DNA of 64,000 nt from the NCBI GenBank assembly GCA_944389025.1, contig CALXKU010000008.1, positions 49,018-113,017 of the forward strand, read 5' to 3'. The position numbers and the translations under genes are program-made. Under the pieces are notes generated by a model. It saw only the letters and a list, made by a program, of their open reading frames with translations. It had not been told where the DNA came from and did no database searches. Source of the DNA: an uncultured Spirochaetaceae bacterium (GTDB lineage: Bacteria; Spirochaetota; Spirochaetia; Sphaerochaetales; Sphaerochaetaceae). Positions 46,354 through 54,627 of the stretch are shown here, piece by piece; positions within the stretch are counted from its first letter, which is position 1; each line of letters opens with the position of its first letter.

Positions 46354-47523
46354 ATGAAGATTCTTATAGTTCTCGAATCGTATGATGGCGCTTCGAATGG
46401 AAATACGATATCAGCACGCACTTTAGCAGACCGTCTTAAGGCAAGAGGGCACGAGGTCAGGATCGCCGCAGCCGGCGAATCGCGAGAGGATAAATGGGGG
46501 TTCGGAGAGTTCCATCTCCCATTCTTTGATCACCTCGTACAGGCTCAGGGATTCACTTTCGGCCGTCCGGATAAGAGGAAGATGGAGGAGGCCGTGCTAT
46601 GGGCGGATGTCATACACGTCATGATGCCGTTCCCCCTTGGCAAGCAGGCTGTGATTCTCGCAAAGAAACATAATGTGCCATGTACCGGAGCTTTCCACAT
46701 TCAGCCAGAGAACATATGGTTTTCCGTTGGGCTAGGGGATTGCATGCCTCTTATCAATTTCACATACTGGTTTGCAAAACGGTACATATTCCGTCATTTC
46801 AGTATAATACACTGTCCTAGCCGCATGATAGCCAACATGCTTGGAGAGCACCACTACAAGGCTGAGAAGAGGGTCATTTCCAATGGAATCCCTCCGATGT
46901 TTCATTATAACAAGATTGAGAAGAGCAGCGAGTTCGCGGGTAATATCCTTATCGTGATGACGGCCCGGCTTTCAAGGGAGAAGAAGCAGAATGTTCTTAT
47001 TGAGGCGATAAGGAAATCCAGGTACTCGGAAAAGATTCAGCTGGTTCTTGCTGGAAAAGGGCCGATGAAGGAGGAGTACGAGAAGGAGGGCAGCAGTCTT
47101 CCTAATCCCGTGATAATGAAATTCCTTCCCCGTGAGGAGCTTTTAAAGCTTTTATGGCAAGCAGATCTCTATGCTCACTCCTCCGATATAGACATTGAGC
47201 CGATAAGCTGCATGGAGGCAATCGCTTCAGGGCTTGTTCCGGTTATTTCCGACAGTAAGAGATCGGGTGCTCCGCAGTTCGCCCTTGATGAGCGCTCTCT
47301 TTTCAAATCAGGGGATAGTGCGGATTTCGCACGCAAGATCGACTGGTGGATCGAGCATGAGGATGAGAGGAAGAGGATGGAGCACGTTTATGCCGAGGAG
47401 GCTAAGAAATACGCCCTTGAGCCATGCATAAATCAGATGCTTGACATGTTTGCCGATGATATGAGGCGCTGTGGCAGAAAAGTTCCAGAGCCTTCAGAGC
47501 TCTATGGAAGGGATAGTGTGTGA
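46354..47523 (+). CDS. Glycosyltransferase family 4 (GT-B fold)
   Basis: 389 residues. The N-terminal acceptor domain (VLESYDGASNGNTISARTLADRLKARGHEV) and the C-terminal nucleotide-sugar domain (VMTARLSREKKQNVLIEAIRKS...QLVLAGKGPMKEEYEKE) end in EPISCMEAIASGLVPVISD, the family E-x7-E motif. It probably transfers a sugar to a lipid or envelope polysaccharide; donor and acceptor are unknown. AAGGGAGA precedes the ATG. A GTG four bases before its end starts the broken gene below. Confidence 0.88.
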   Translation: MKILIVLESYDGASNGNTISARTLADRLKARGHEVRIAAAGESREDKWGFGEFHLPFFDHLVQAQGFTFGRPDKRKMEEAVLWADVIHVMMPFPLGKQAVILAKKHNVPCTGAFHIQPENIWFSVGLGDCMPLINFTYWFAKRYIFRHFSIIHCPSRMIANMLGEHHYKAEKRVISNGIPPMFHYNKIEKSSEFAGNILIVMTARLSREKKQNVLIEAIRKSRYSEKIQLVLAGKGPMKEEYEKEGSSLPNPVIMKFLPREELLKLLWQADLYAHSSDIDIEPISCMEAIASGLVPVISDSKRSGAPQFALDERSLFKSGDSADFARKIDWWIEHEDERKRMEHVYAEEAKKYALEPCINQMLDMFADDMRRCGRKVPEPSELYGRDSV

Positions 47524-47992
47524 TAGATTACAGAATCGTAGGTAGAAAGGCTTTCTTCATCGTTGGCTTTAAATAGAGGATAAGCCTTCTCTTTAACGGT
47601 GAAAATCATCAAATCGATTCTCTTTCTTGCATGATGAGAGACGAAAAGAGGGACTATCTTCTCTCCATTAATGATTCTGAGCCCAAAGGGATTTTAAGCG
47701 TCTCTGCGAACTTAGAGGACAGGAGGGCAGTCATCTTGACCAGTATCTTGGCATCTCATCAACATCCTCTTTCCTTGACGGGTTTGACACTCTTTCTGTT
47801 CCACCTTCTTTCTGGACATTTTTTCTTTCAAGCGGAGCATACCCTGATGCCCTTCAAAGCACATGGGCATCGATATTTTCCTCCTGGCTCAAAGATTCAA
47901 GCTATGCTCTCACAGGCGGCCCGGAGATTCTCTCTTACATAAGAGTAATACGAATGCCTTCCATTCTCATGCGAGATATGGATCCTCGTTAG
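47520..47992 (+). pseudogene. Broken GyrI-like / AraC effector-binding-domain gene
   Basis: A GTG overlapping the glycosyltransferase stop, with GGAAGGG before it, opens IDYRIVGRKAFFIVGFK, the usual start of GyrI-like effector-binding domains. An in-frame TAG at 47574 interrupts it, then the same frame continues (LFNGENHQIDSLS, YLLSINDSEPKGILSVSANLED). After a one-base shift near 47722 the next frame reads GSHLDQYLGISS and VPPSFWTFFLSSGAYPDAL, then WASIFSSWLKDSSYALTGGPEI. These are the family blocks in the right order. There is no N-terminal HTH, so the ancestor was a free-standing ligand-binding protein. This accounts for the 516-base gap between genes. Confidence 0.8.
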
Positions 47993-48039
47993 GAAGAAAG
48001 GCGATGAATGAAAAAGGGGATGCATCGCACCCCCAGAAT

Positions 48040-49266
48040 TCAGTTGATTATCCTGACATCGCTTTCCTTTCGGAGTATGTAACCCTCCTTTAAAGGACAG
48101 CTCGTCTCGAGCTCCACATAGTGGCCATGATCGGTCTTTTCTATCTCGCTTCCCTCCTCATCATACAGGTGGAAGCTGTTATCTGATAATAGCGGAACAT
48201 CAGGGCCTATGAACTCAAGAGCATCGCCTTTTCTTATCTGGTTTTTAACATCGATTACATAGCGTCCGTTTCCCTTGTTCTCTTTCACCGTTCCAAGGAA
48301 CATGTAGGCCCTCTCATAACCGTACTCTGTAGGGCGGGACACGTCATTTGAGTCGTCAACCGCATTGGATGAGAAGAAGAACCCGGTTGTATACTGCCTG
48401 TGCGATACATTGAAGAGATCCCTCTTGAATTTATCCTTATCGGCATCATTGTCTATCGCTTTACGGTATGCCCTTGTGACGACTGCGACATAGTAGACGC
48501 TCTTCATCCTCCCCTCGATCTTGAGGCTGTCGAGGCCAGCATCCCTGAGCTCATCCACATGGTCTATCATGCAGAGGTCCTTTGATGAGAGGATTGCGGT
48601 ATAATCATCCCCTCCCTCTATCGGCATGTACTGGCCTTTTCTCTCTTCCTCCTCAATGGCGTACATCCTGTAGTTCCATCTGCATGTGTGTGCGCAGTCT
48701 CCTTGGTTCGCACTTCTTCCCGTAAGGTAGGAGGAGAGTATGCAACGTCCGGAGTAGGCCATGCACATGGCACCGTGAACAAAACACTCCAGCTCCATCT
48801 CTGGAACCTTGTCCTTTATCCTTTTGATTGAATCAAGGCTCGCTTCACGACCGAGGATCACTCTTTTAAATCCCATATCACTATAGGCTTTGACGCTGTT
48901 GCTGTTTATGCACGATGCCTGTGTCGAGAGATGGAGATCCTTATCGGGAAGGTATTTTTTAAAGAAGTCCACAAGCCCGATATCGGAGATTATGAATGCA
49001 TCGAAAGGCCAGGAGGCAATCTCATCCTTCATGGAGTAAAGCTTCTCAATCTGATCCTCCTTGAATATGATGTTCATGGTGCAGTAAAGCTTCTTCCCGC
49101 TTTCCTCTTTTATTCTTCTTACCTCTTCAAGCTCCTTTTCTCCGAAGTTGCCGGCATTTGCCCTGAGGGAGAAATCCTTGAGCCCCATGTAACATGCATC
49201 GGCGCCGTAGTTGATTGCGGTTCTGAGTTTTTCTATGTTTCCCGCAGGACTTAAGAGCTCAAGCAT
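48040..49266 (-). CDS. Peptidase U32-family protein (TrhP/RlhA-like RNA hydroxylase)
   Basis: 408 residues. LELLSPAGNIEKLRTAINYGADACYMGL is the U32 N-terminal signature. The cysteines ECFVHGAMCMAYSGRCILSSYLTGRSANQGDCAHTCRW form the conserved U32 motif, which ligates a cluster in the prephenate-dependent tRNA/rRNA hydroxylases TrhP and RlhA; a C-terminal beta-barrel follows. RNA hydroxylation is better supported for this family than the old collagenase label. ATG 49266 has GGAGG upstream and the family start MLELLSPAG. It overlaps the end of lon by 8 bases, so the two are co-transcribed. Confidence 0.88.
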   Translation of the reverse strand: MLELLSPAGNIEKLRTAINYGADACYMGLKDFSLRANAGNFGEKELEEVRRIKEESGKKLYCTMNIIFKEDQIEKLYSMKDEIASWPFDAFIISDIGLVDFFKKYLPDKDLHLSTQASCINSNSVKAYSDMGFKRVILGREASLDSIKRIKDKVPEMELECFVHGAMCMAYSGRCILSSYLTGRSANQGDCAHTCRWNYRMYAIEEEERKGQYMPIEGGDDYTAILSSKDLCMIDHVDELRDAGLDSLKIEGRMKSVYYVAVVTRAYRKAIDNDADKDKFKRDLFNVSHRQYTTGFFFSSNAVDDSNDVSRPTEYGYERAYMFLGTVKENKGNGRYVIDVKNQIRKGDALEFIGPDVPLLSDNSFHLYDEEGSEIEKTDHGHYVELETSCPLKEGYILRKESDVRIIN

Positions 49267-51739
49267 TCTTCTCGCCCTCCATCTTCTTTTCATTCGCAAG
49301 ATATTCGTTCAGCTTTCTTTCAGCCTCTTCTCGGCTGAGCCTTTCTGTCGTATCTGTAGGGAAAGCGATCTTCAGCACTTCCTCTATGGTGCTTACCGGG
49401 TGGAAGATGACATCGCCTTTGACCTCGGCGTCAAGAAGGTTGAGATCCCTTACATTCTTTTCGGGTATGATGATCTCCTTCACATGGTTGCGCCTGGCAG
49501 CCAGGATCTTCTCCCTAAGTCCTCCGATCGGCATGACCTTGCCCGTGAGCGTGAGCTCTCCTGTCATTGCAAGGTCCTCCTTGATGATTGAGCCTGTTAT
49601 CATGGACCAGAGCGCACATGTCATCGTTATACCTGCGCTCGGGCCGTCCTTTGGCGTCGCACCCTCGGGGATATGGAGATGGATGCTGTTTTTCTTGAAC
49701 CATGCGGGATCAAGCCCTCTGAGATAGCATTCGTGCTTAACGGTTGAGAGCGCTATGTTGCATGATTCTTTCATTACATCACCAAGCTGACCGGTGAGCT
49801 TGAACTCCTCGTGCCCTGGTACCGCCTCAGCTTCGATAAGAAGGACGTCCCCTCCGAGATTCGTCCATGCCAGACCGACCGCCGTTCCCGCTACGTCTGC
49901 AACAACTTTGCTGCTCAGATCGAACCTTGGCTGTCCGAGGTATTTCTCGACGTCTTCCTTTCTTATGCTGAACGTGTTCTCATCATAGTCTTTCTCTATG
50001 ACTTTGAGGCTCAGTTTTCTGAGAACCTTATCGAGGTCCTTCTCGTAGTTTCTGACTCCAGCCTCACGCGAATACTCCTCGGCAATGGATAAAAGCGCAT
50101 CATCGCTCATGCTGATATCATATTTCTCGAGCCCGTTCTTCTTTACTAGGCGTGGAAAGAGGTATTTCTTCGCGATATTCAGCTTCTCCTGCGGCGTGTA
50201 ACCCGGAACCTCTATTATCTCCATCCTGTCAAGAAGAGGCATAGGTATTGTCTCGAGGCTGTTTGCTGTCACTATGAAGAGTATCTTTGAAAGGTCATAG
50301 GGCAGATCGAGATATAAATCTGTGAAATGGCTGTTCTGCTCAGGATCGAGAACCTCGAGCAGGGCGCTTGCAGGGTCTCCCCTGTAATTGGAACCGATCT
50401 TATCAATCTCGTCTATGAGGAATAGCGGGTCTACCTCTTTTGTCTCAAGCATGCCATGTATGATCTTTCCTGGAAGGGCTCCGATATAAGTCCTCCTGTG
50501 TCCCTTGATCTCAGCCTCATCCCTCATTCCTCCGACGCTGAAGCGGTAATATTTCCTTCCAAGGGCTTCGGCAATGCTTCTTCCGACACTTGTCTTACCG
50601 ACTCCCGGAGGACCCACAAGACAGATTATCGCACCTTTTGTATCCCCTGCGAGGGAGCGGGAGGCGAGGAATTCAAGTATTCTGTCCTTCACTTCCTTCA
50701 TGCCGTAGTGGTCGCGGTCGAGGACTTCCCTGACCCTCTCCACGTTGTATTTCGGCTTATGGTTCTTCTTCGGATAGGGAAGGGAGAGCACAGTGTCGAT
50801 GTATGTTCTTCCTATCATGTAGTCAGGGCTTGTTTGCTCACTCATCATGAGCTTATTAAGCTCTTTTTCTATCGTCTCATGATACTCTTTAGGCAGTGTG
50901 CTCTTCAGTTTCTCATAACGCTCCTGAAGTTCTTTCACATCACTGTCTTTAGAAAATCCCCTGGCATAAGTAAAGCCCGGGCGTGCAGGATCCTTTCTCT
51001 CGTTCGTAATTTGGTCCAGCTCTTCCTGCAGTGCCGCTATCTGCTGCCTGAGAACCGCCTCCTGATTCCTCTTTTTCGCGTTATCGAAGAGTTCGTTCCT
51101 GATCTGATTCTGCATTATGAGTATGCTCTTCTCGTTCTCTAGATATGAGAGGAGCATTTCGTACTTTTCTTTCAGACTCTCAGCCTCAAGAATCTCTTCA
51201 AGCATCTCCTTGGGCGCCTTTATCGCCGATGAGACGTAGTTGACAAGAGCCTCTGGCTGTTTTATGTTCGCAAGGTTCACATCCGTGGCGAATGCGAATA
51301 TCGGGCTCTGTGGGAGGAGCTCGGAGAGTGTCTTCTTAAGAAGTCTCATATAGGGTGCGACGAATCTCGGGTTTATCTCGATATCATGCTTTTCCCTTAT
51401 TGTCGCCTCGATGATCTCTCCATTTCTTTCAGCCTTTTCGATGAAGAAAGATGAGAGTGTGTTCACGAATACATGAAGGGTACCGTTTGGAAGTCTGACG
51501 TACCTGTTAACCTTGCATAGCGTTCCGACAGGGTATATGTCCGGTAGGTTATCCTCTCCTGGAGGGTTTTTACCCCTGAAAAGAACGACACCGAAACTGC
51601 TGTTGCTCTTGGCCAGCTGTTCTATAAGATGAATCTCCTCATCCCTGGATATGATCAGGGTGGTAACACCGCCGGGGAACAGAGGACGCTCATTAACTAT
51701 AAGTAAACTTATTCTTGCTGAATTACTATTTTCTAACAT
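49259..51739 (-). CDS. lon: ATP-dependent Lon protease
   Basis: Hexameric AAA+ serine protease degrading damaged and regulatory proteins. 826 residues: N-terminal LON domain (NERPLFPGGVTTLII...), a long coiled coil (about 190-290), the AAA+ module with Walker A GPPGVGKTSVGRS and Walker B LFLIDEIDKIG, the sensor-2 region, and the C-terminal S16 domain with the Ser/Lys dyad in TPKDGPSAGITMT and LTGKVMPIGGLREKILAA. ATG 51739 is chosen because TTGCCT-17-TAATTT ends 7 bases before it and upstream starts (TTG at 51796) would lie in the preceding terminator. No Shine-Dalgarno. Confidence 0.94.
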   Translation of the reverse strand: MLENSNSARISLLIVNERPLFPGGVTTLIISRDEEIHLIEQLAKSNSSFGVVLFRGKNPPGEDNLPDIYPVGTLCKVNRYVRLPNGTLHVFVNTLSSFFIEKAERNGEIIEATIREKHDIEINPRFVAPYMRLLKKTLSELLPQSPIFAFATDVNLANIKQPEALVNYVSSAIKAPKEMLEEILEAESLKEKYEMLLSYLENEKSILIMQNQIRNELFDNAKKRNQEAVLRQQIAALQEELDQITNERKDPARPGFTYARGFSKDSDVKELQERYEKLKSTLPKEYHETIEKELNKLMMSEQTSPDYMIGRTYIDTVLSLPYPKKNHKPKYNVERVREVLDRDHYGMKEVKDRILEFLASRSLAGDTKGAIICLVGPPGVGKTSVGRSIAEALGRKYYRFSVGGMRDEAEIKGHRRTYIGALPGKIIHGMLETKEVDPLFLIDEIDKIGSNYRGDPASALLEVLDPEQNSHFTDLYLDLPYDLSKILFIVTANSLETIPMPLLDRMEIIEVPGYTPQEKLNIAKKYLFPRLVKKNGLEKYDISMSDDALLSIAEEYSREAGVRNYEKDLDKVLRKLSLKVIEKDYDENTFSIRKEDVEKYLGQPRFDLSSKVVADVAGTAVGLAWTNLGGDVLLIEAEAVPGHEEFKLTGQLGDVMKESCNIALSTVKHECYLRGLDPAWFKKNSIHLHIPEGATPKDGPSAGITMTCALWSMITGSIIKEDLAMTGELTLTGKVMPIGGLREKILAARRNHVKEIIIPEKNVRDLNLLDAEVKGDVIFHPVSTIEEVLKIAFPTDTTERLSREEAERKLNEYLANEKKMEGEKNA

Positions 51740-51746
51740 CAAATAT

Positions 51747-51775
51747 AAATTAAGGTAATAACCCTTGTTAGGCAA
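51747..51775 (-). promoter_or_regulatory. lon promoter, leaderless arrangement
   Basis: Minus strand TTGCCT (51775-51770), a 17-base spacer and a weak -10 TAATTT (51752-51747), then 7 bases to the ATG at 51739. Confidence 0.5.
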
Positions 51776-51789
51776 GATGGAAAGCAGAA

Positions 51790-51813
51790 GGGGCAATGCG
51801 ATTGCATCACCCC
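51790..51813 (-). terminator. Terminator of the DUF362 gene
   Basis: Minus strand GGGGTGATGC-AATC-GCATTGCCCC (10-bp stem with two G-T pairs) followed by TTCTGCTTTCC; the T run is weak. Confidence 0.65.
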
Positions 51814-51820
51814 ATGCATG

Positions 51821-52924
51821 TTATTTTACGACGATGAGATTGTAATCTCTCGTTCCAAGTCCGATCTTTTCCGCATACTCAAGCCCCTGTTTCCAGGATG
51901 TGTCAGGATGCACGTCGTTAAAATGGTCTCCCGTGTGCTCCTTTGCCTCCGAGAGCGCGCTCTTCGCATTTGCCGGCATCGCGTTCACAGCATCCGCACA
52001 TGCCTGATCGAGTGCAACAGGATCGAATGAGGCGAACATGCCCACGTTCGGTGTTATTGCCGCATCATTCTCCGCATGACAGTCACAGTTAGGTGAGATG
52101 TCGATTGCTATTGCAATATGGAAACAAGGCCTGTCCTTTGTGACGGCAAGAGCGTATTCCATCATTCTGCAGTTTAGAATCTCATTGCTGTTCGAGACAC
52201 CCTCGCTTATTGCATCCACAGGACAGATTCCAATACAGCGTCCGCAACCCACACACTTATCTAGGTCGATATGGCATTTCTTCCCATTGAATGTCGGTGC
52301 CGAGTGTGCGCAGATCTTCTCGCAGCGGTGGCAGCCTATGCATTTCTCTTCATTGACAACCGGCTTTCCCTGTGAGTGCATATCCATCTTTCCGGCCCTT
52401 GAACCGCATCCCATTCCGATGTTCTTGAGAGCTCCACCGAATCCGGTCGCCTCATGCCCTTTGAAATGGGAAAGGGAGATAAAGACATCCGCATCCATGA
52501 TCGCCCTTCCTATATGGGCCTCTTTTACATAGGCTCCGTTTACGGGTACATCGACCTCATCCGTTCCTTTAAGCCCATCTGCTATGATGATCTGGCATCC
52601 TGTCGAGAGGGGATTGAAACCGTTCAGGTTGGCACTCTCGAGGTGATCGAGTGCGTTCTTCCTTCCTCCTACATAGAGCGTGTTGCAGTCTGTAAGGAAA
52701 GGCTTTCCCCCAAGCTTTTTAACTTCGCCCGCCACGCACCTGGCCCAGTTCGGACGGAGGAATGCGAGGTTGCCCGGCTCTCCGAAATGCATCTTTATAG
52801 CTGCGTAATGATTCTTGAAATCGATATTGCCGATTCCCGCCTTCTCCATGAGCCTTGTGAGCTTATCTAGGAGGGAGTTGTTGAACCCTGTTCTTAAATC
52901 ACTGAAATAAACATCGCTTTTCAT
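51821..52924 (-). CDS. DUF362 protein with two 4Fe-4S ferredoxin motifs
   Basis: 367 residues. The DUF362 domain (about 1-190: KMHFGEPGNLAFLRP, DCNTLYVGGRKNALDHLESA, ISLSHFKGHEATGFGGALKNIGMGCGSRAGK) is followed by a two-cluster ferredoxin domain (CIGCHRCEKIC and CVGCGRCIGICP). The C-terminal part returns to DUF362 (HNCDCHAE-like cysteine, NVGMFASFDPVALDQACADAVN). This layout is widespread in anaerobes and probably carries electrons in a cytoplasmic redox reaction, so far undefined. ATG 52924 follows GGAGAG; the GTG at 52936 lies inside that site. Confidence 0.87.
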   Translation of the reverse strand: MKSDVYFSDLRTGFNNSLLDKLTRLMEKAGIGNIDFKNHYAAIKMHFGEPGNLAFLRPNWARCVAGEVKKLGGKPFLTDCNTLYVGGRKNALDHLESANLNGFNPLSTGCQIIIADGLKGTDEVDVPVNGAYVKEAHIGRAIMDADVFISLSHFKGHEATGFGGALKNIGMGCGSRAGKMDMHSQGKPVVNEEKCIGCHRCEKICAHSAPTFNGKKCHIDLDKCVGCGRCIGICPVDAISEGVSNSNEILNCRMMEYALAVTKDRPCFHIAIAIDISPNCDCHAENDAAITPNVGMFASFDPVALDQACADAVNAMPANAKSALSEAKEHTGDHFNDVHPDTSWKQGLEYAEKIGLGTRDYNLIVVK

Positions 52925-53063
52925 ATATCTCTCCACGCATTCATTTACAGCAAAACAGGTATGGGGTCAACGCATTTTGTGAAAATTCTTTTTAGACATT
53001 TACAATCTTTTGTCTATTGTAAGCAAAAATATAGGTGTTATTTTTATATTAGGAGGTCATAAG

Positions 53064-53555
53064 ATGGAGTACGTGCTCTTTTTCAGAATAGTTTTTGCCC
53101 ATGTCGTGATTTCCTTTGTCTCAAACAGAATCCCATATCGTCATCTCGAAAAGGTGAGAAAGCATCTTCAGGTATGTGAGGCTGAGATAAGGTTCTACGA
53201 GAGGAGTTGTCACATCAAAAAATGGAAAGATCTCGTTCCCTCCGCAGGTCCTTTTGACAAAAGGAGCCTCAAGGATGACAGCCTGGAATATCTTTCAGTT
53301 TTCATTCTCGAAACTGTGAGAGCAGAGGTGGCGCATGTATCATGCATCATAGCATCAATGATGATTCTGCTCTCAAGTCCTCTTGGTGTCTCTCCTGAAA
53401 TGGCCCTGTTCTTTCTTGTTATAAATTTACCATGCATCATGATTCAGAGATACAACCGCCCGCGGCTTGAGAGGATCCTTAGAAGAAAGGGTGGAAATAT
53501 CACTGTTCCAGAATTCGAATTACGTGATATGGAGCTGCTTAGGAAAAAGGATTAA
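53064..53555 (+). CDS. CrtO-like acyltransferase homologue (glycosyl-diaponeurosporenoate acyltransferase family)
   Basis: 163 residues. Family marks are visible in order: YERSCHIKKWKDLVPSAGPF, FDKRSL, the acid/His block VFILETVRAEVAHV, two hydrophobic helices, and NLPCIMIQRYNRPRLERIL. In staphylococci CrtO adds a fatty acyl chain in staphyloxanthin synthesis, but homologues occur in many bacteria without carotenoids and their substrate is unknown. No carotenoid genes are in this window. AGGAGG precedes ATG 53064; the longer frame from 53010 has no support. The stop overlaps the Nif11-like gene by 4 bases. Confidence 0.8.
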   Translation: MEYVLFFRIVFAHVVISFVSNRIPYRHLEKVRKHLQVCEAEIRFYERSCHIKKWKDLVPSAGPFDKRSLKDDSLEYLSVFILETVRAEVAHVSCIIASMMILLSSPLGVSPEMALFFLVINLPCIMIQRYNRPRLERILRRKGGNITVPEFELRDMELLRKKD

Positions 53556-53794
53556 TTATCTTCTTCGAAAAGAAACTCAGGAACCTCGCTCCCGTTATTC
53601 TCATGCCCGTTATAGAACTCAACGTCTTCCTCTGTCATGTTGAATCCATGCTCTCTTGCAAATGGGATAAGCACATCGCATGTTATGTTCTTCTTCTCTC
53701 CCCTGTAATTTCTAATTCTCGAATCGAGTTCTTCCCTGACACTGTCGTTGTCATCAACATAAATAAGAAAAGCATCCATCAGATCATCTGCCAT
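53552..53794 (-). CDS. Nif11-like small acidic protein
   Basis: 80 residues: LMDAFLIYVDDNDSVREELDSRI...VLIPFAREHGFNMTEEDVEFYNG follows the Nif11-type pattern of two helices ending in the (A)xExGFxxTxED motif. Nif11 domains serve as leader regions of ribosomal peptide precursors or as free-standing proteins. Here the region after the helices (HENNGSEVPEFLFEEDN) is acidic, without a double-glycine cleavage site or Cys/Ser/Thr-rich core, and no maturation enzyme is adjacent, so a lone regulatory or binding role is more likely. GGACGGGGA precedes the ATG. Confidence 0.6.
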   Translation of the reverse strand: MADDLMDAFLIYVDDNDSVREELDSRIRNYRGEKKNITCDVLIPFAREHGFNMTEEDVEFYNGHENNGSEVPEFLFEEDN

Positions 53795-53947
53795 GACTAT
53801 CCCCGTCCTTTTGATTTACATTTGTTTACACATCAATGTTTTGCATGAGCAATCCATCTAATCTGATGATACCATGGGCAGGAAAGGAATGCCATATGAA
53901 AATCCATATGCATGTGTCTAAAGAATATCGTAGATAGGGAAGAAGTG

Positions 53948-54040
53948 TAAAATCCATTTAACGATTTTAAGGGAAATCATAAAATCTATTTAACAATATT
54001 GAAAGAAATCGTTAAATCCATTTAACAATATAAGTATTTC
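53948..54040 (+). repeat. Three degenerate 32-33-bp tandem repeats in an AT-rich intergenic region
   Basis: AAATCCATTTAAC or AAATCTATTTAAC begins at 53948, 53981 and 54013; between them runs a partly conserved AAGGGAAATC/GAAAGAAATC spacer that can pair with GATTT nearby. The 311-base gap between the Nif11-like gene and the next gene otherwise holds no recognisable feature. The copies lie directly upstream of the two-gene membrane module and could be regulatory iterons. Confidence 0.65.
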
Positions 54041-54105
54041 TGAGGCGGAACTCACATTAATGACAATCGGAAGATGGGGTGCTATGATTACGTAAGGAGA
54101 TTCAA

Positions 54106-54627
54106 ATGGCAAATATTCGTGGTGCTTTCAGATTCATGCCGAATGGTACAGTAACATTAACGGAAGATGACTTTAATGGGGATTTTGAACGTTTTAAAGC
54201 TGAAAATGAGAAGCTATCGAAGAAAGAAAAGTATTTCAGCTGGCTTGGATATCTGAAAACACATGGTGTTGATCGAAAGATTATCAACGCATTGAAAAAA
54301 GCTTATTCCGTTACTGCAAAAGTCGTAACTAAAACTGGAACAATTGTCATGAGGGTCGGAAGCATGTTATTGAGTGCCCTCAAGAAACTGTGCGATACCG
54401 TTCCCTATGCTATTAGTTCCCTTACAGTAGGAATTTTCATCAAGCTGCTAGTTGGCTCCATTCCTTTGTTTGGAGTGATGTTCTCTTGGCTTGCCACATT
54501 GGTAGCGGCTGTCATCGGTATTACTGGTCTTTGTACAGACCTAATATCTGTAATAATGAAAAGTGTGAAAAAAACAGATGAGAATAATCTGAAATCCGTT
54601 TTAAAGGATCTTGGAGTAAATGTATAA
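54106..54627 (+). CDS. Unknown protein with C-terminal membrane segments
   Basis: 173 residues. A soluble, charged N-terminal half (FNGDFERFKAENEKLSKKEKYFSWLGYLK) is followed by an amphipathic helix (KVVTKTGTIVMRVGSMLLSALKK) and two likely membrane helices (about 103-122 and 126-150, GIFIKLLVGSIPLFGVMFSWLATLVAAVIG), then a short polar tail. No family is recognised. AAGGAG lies before the ATG. The stop overlaps the next gene by 8 bases, so they are translated together. The local sequence is AT-richer than the housekeeping regions, hinting at recent acquisition. Confidence 0.65.
   Translation: MANIRGAFRFMPNGTVTLTEDDFNGDFERFKAENEKLSKKEKYFSWLGYLKTHGVDRKIINALKKAYSVTAKVVTKTGTIVMRVGSMLLSALKKLCDTVPYAISSLTVGIFIKLLVGSIPLFGVMFSWLATLVAAVIGITGLCTDLISVIMKSVKKTDENNLKSVLKDLGVNV

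Noticed and set aside
50456..51142. 228-codon frame opposite lon
   Set aside because: Lies inside the clearly coding Lon protease on the other strand; composition reflects the antisense frame.
53948..54040. Short CRISPR array
   Set aside because: Only three copies, each diverged, with no distinct spacers and no cas genes in the window.
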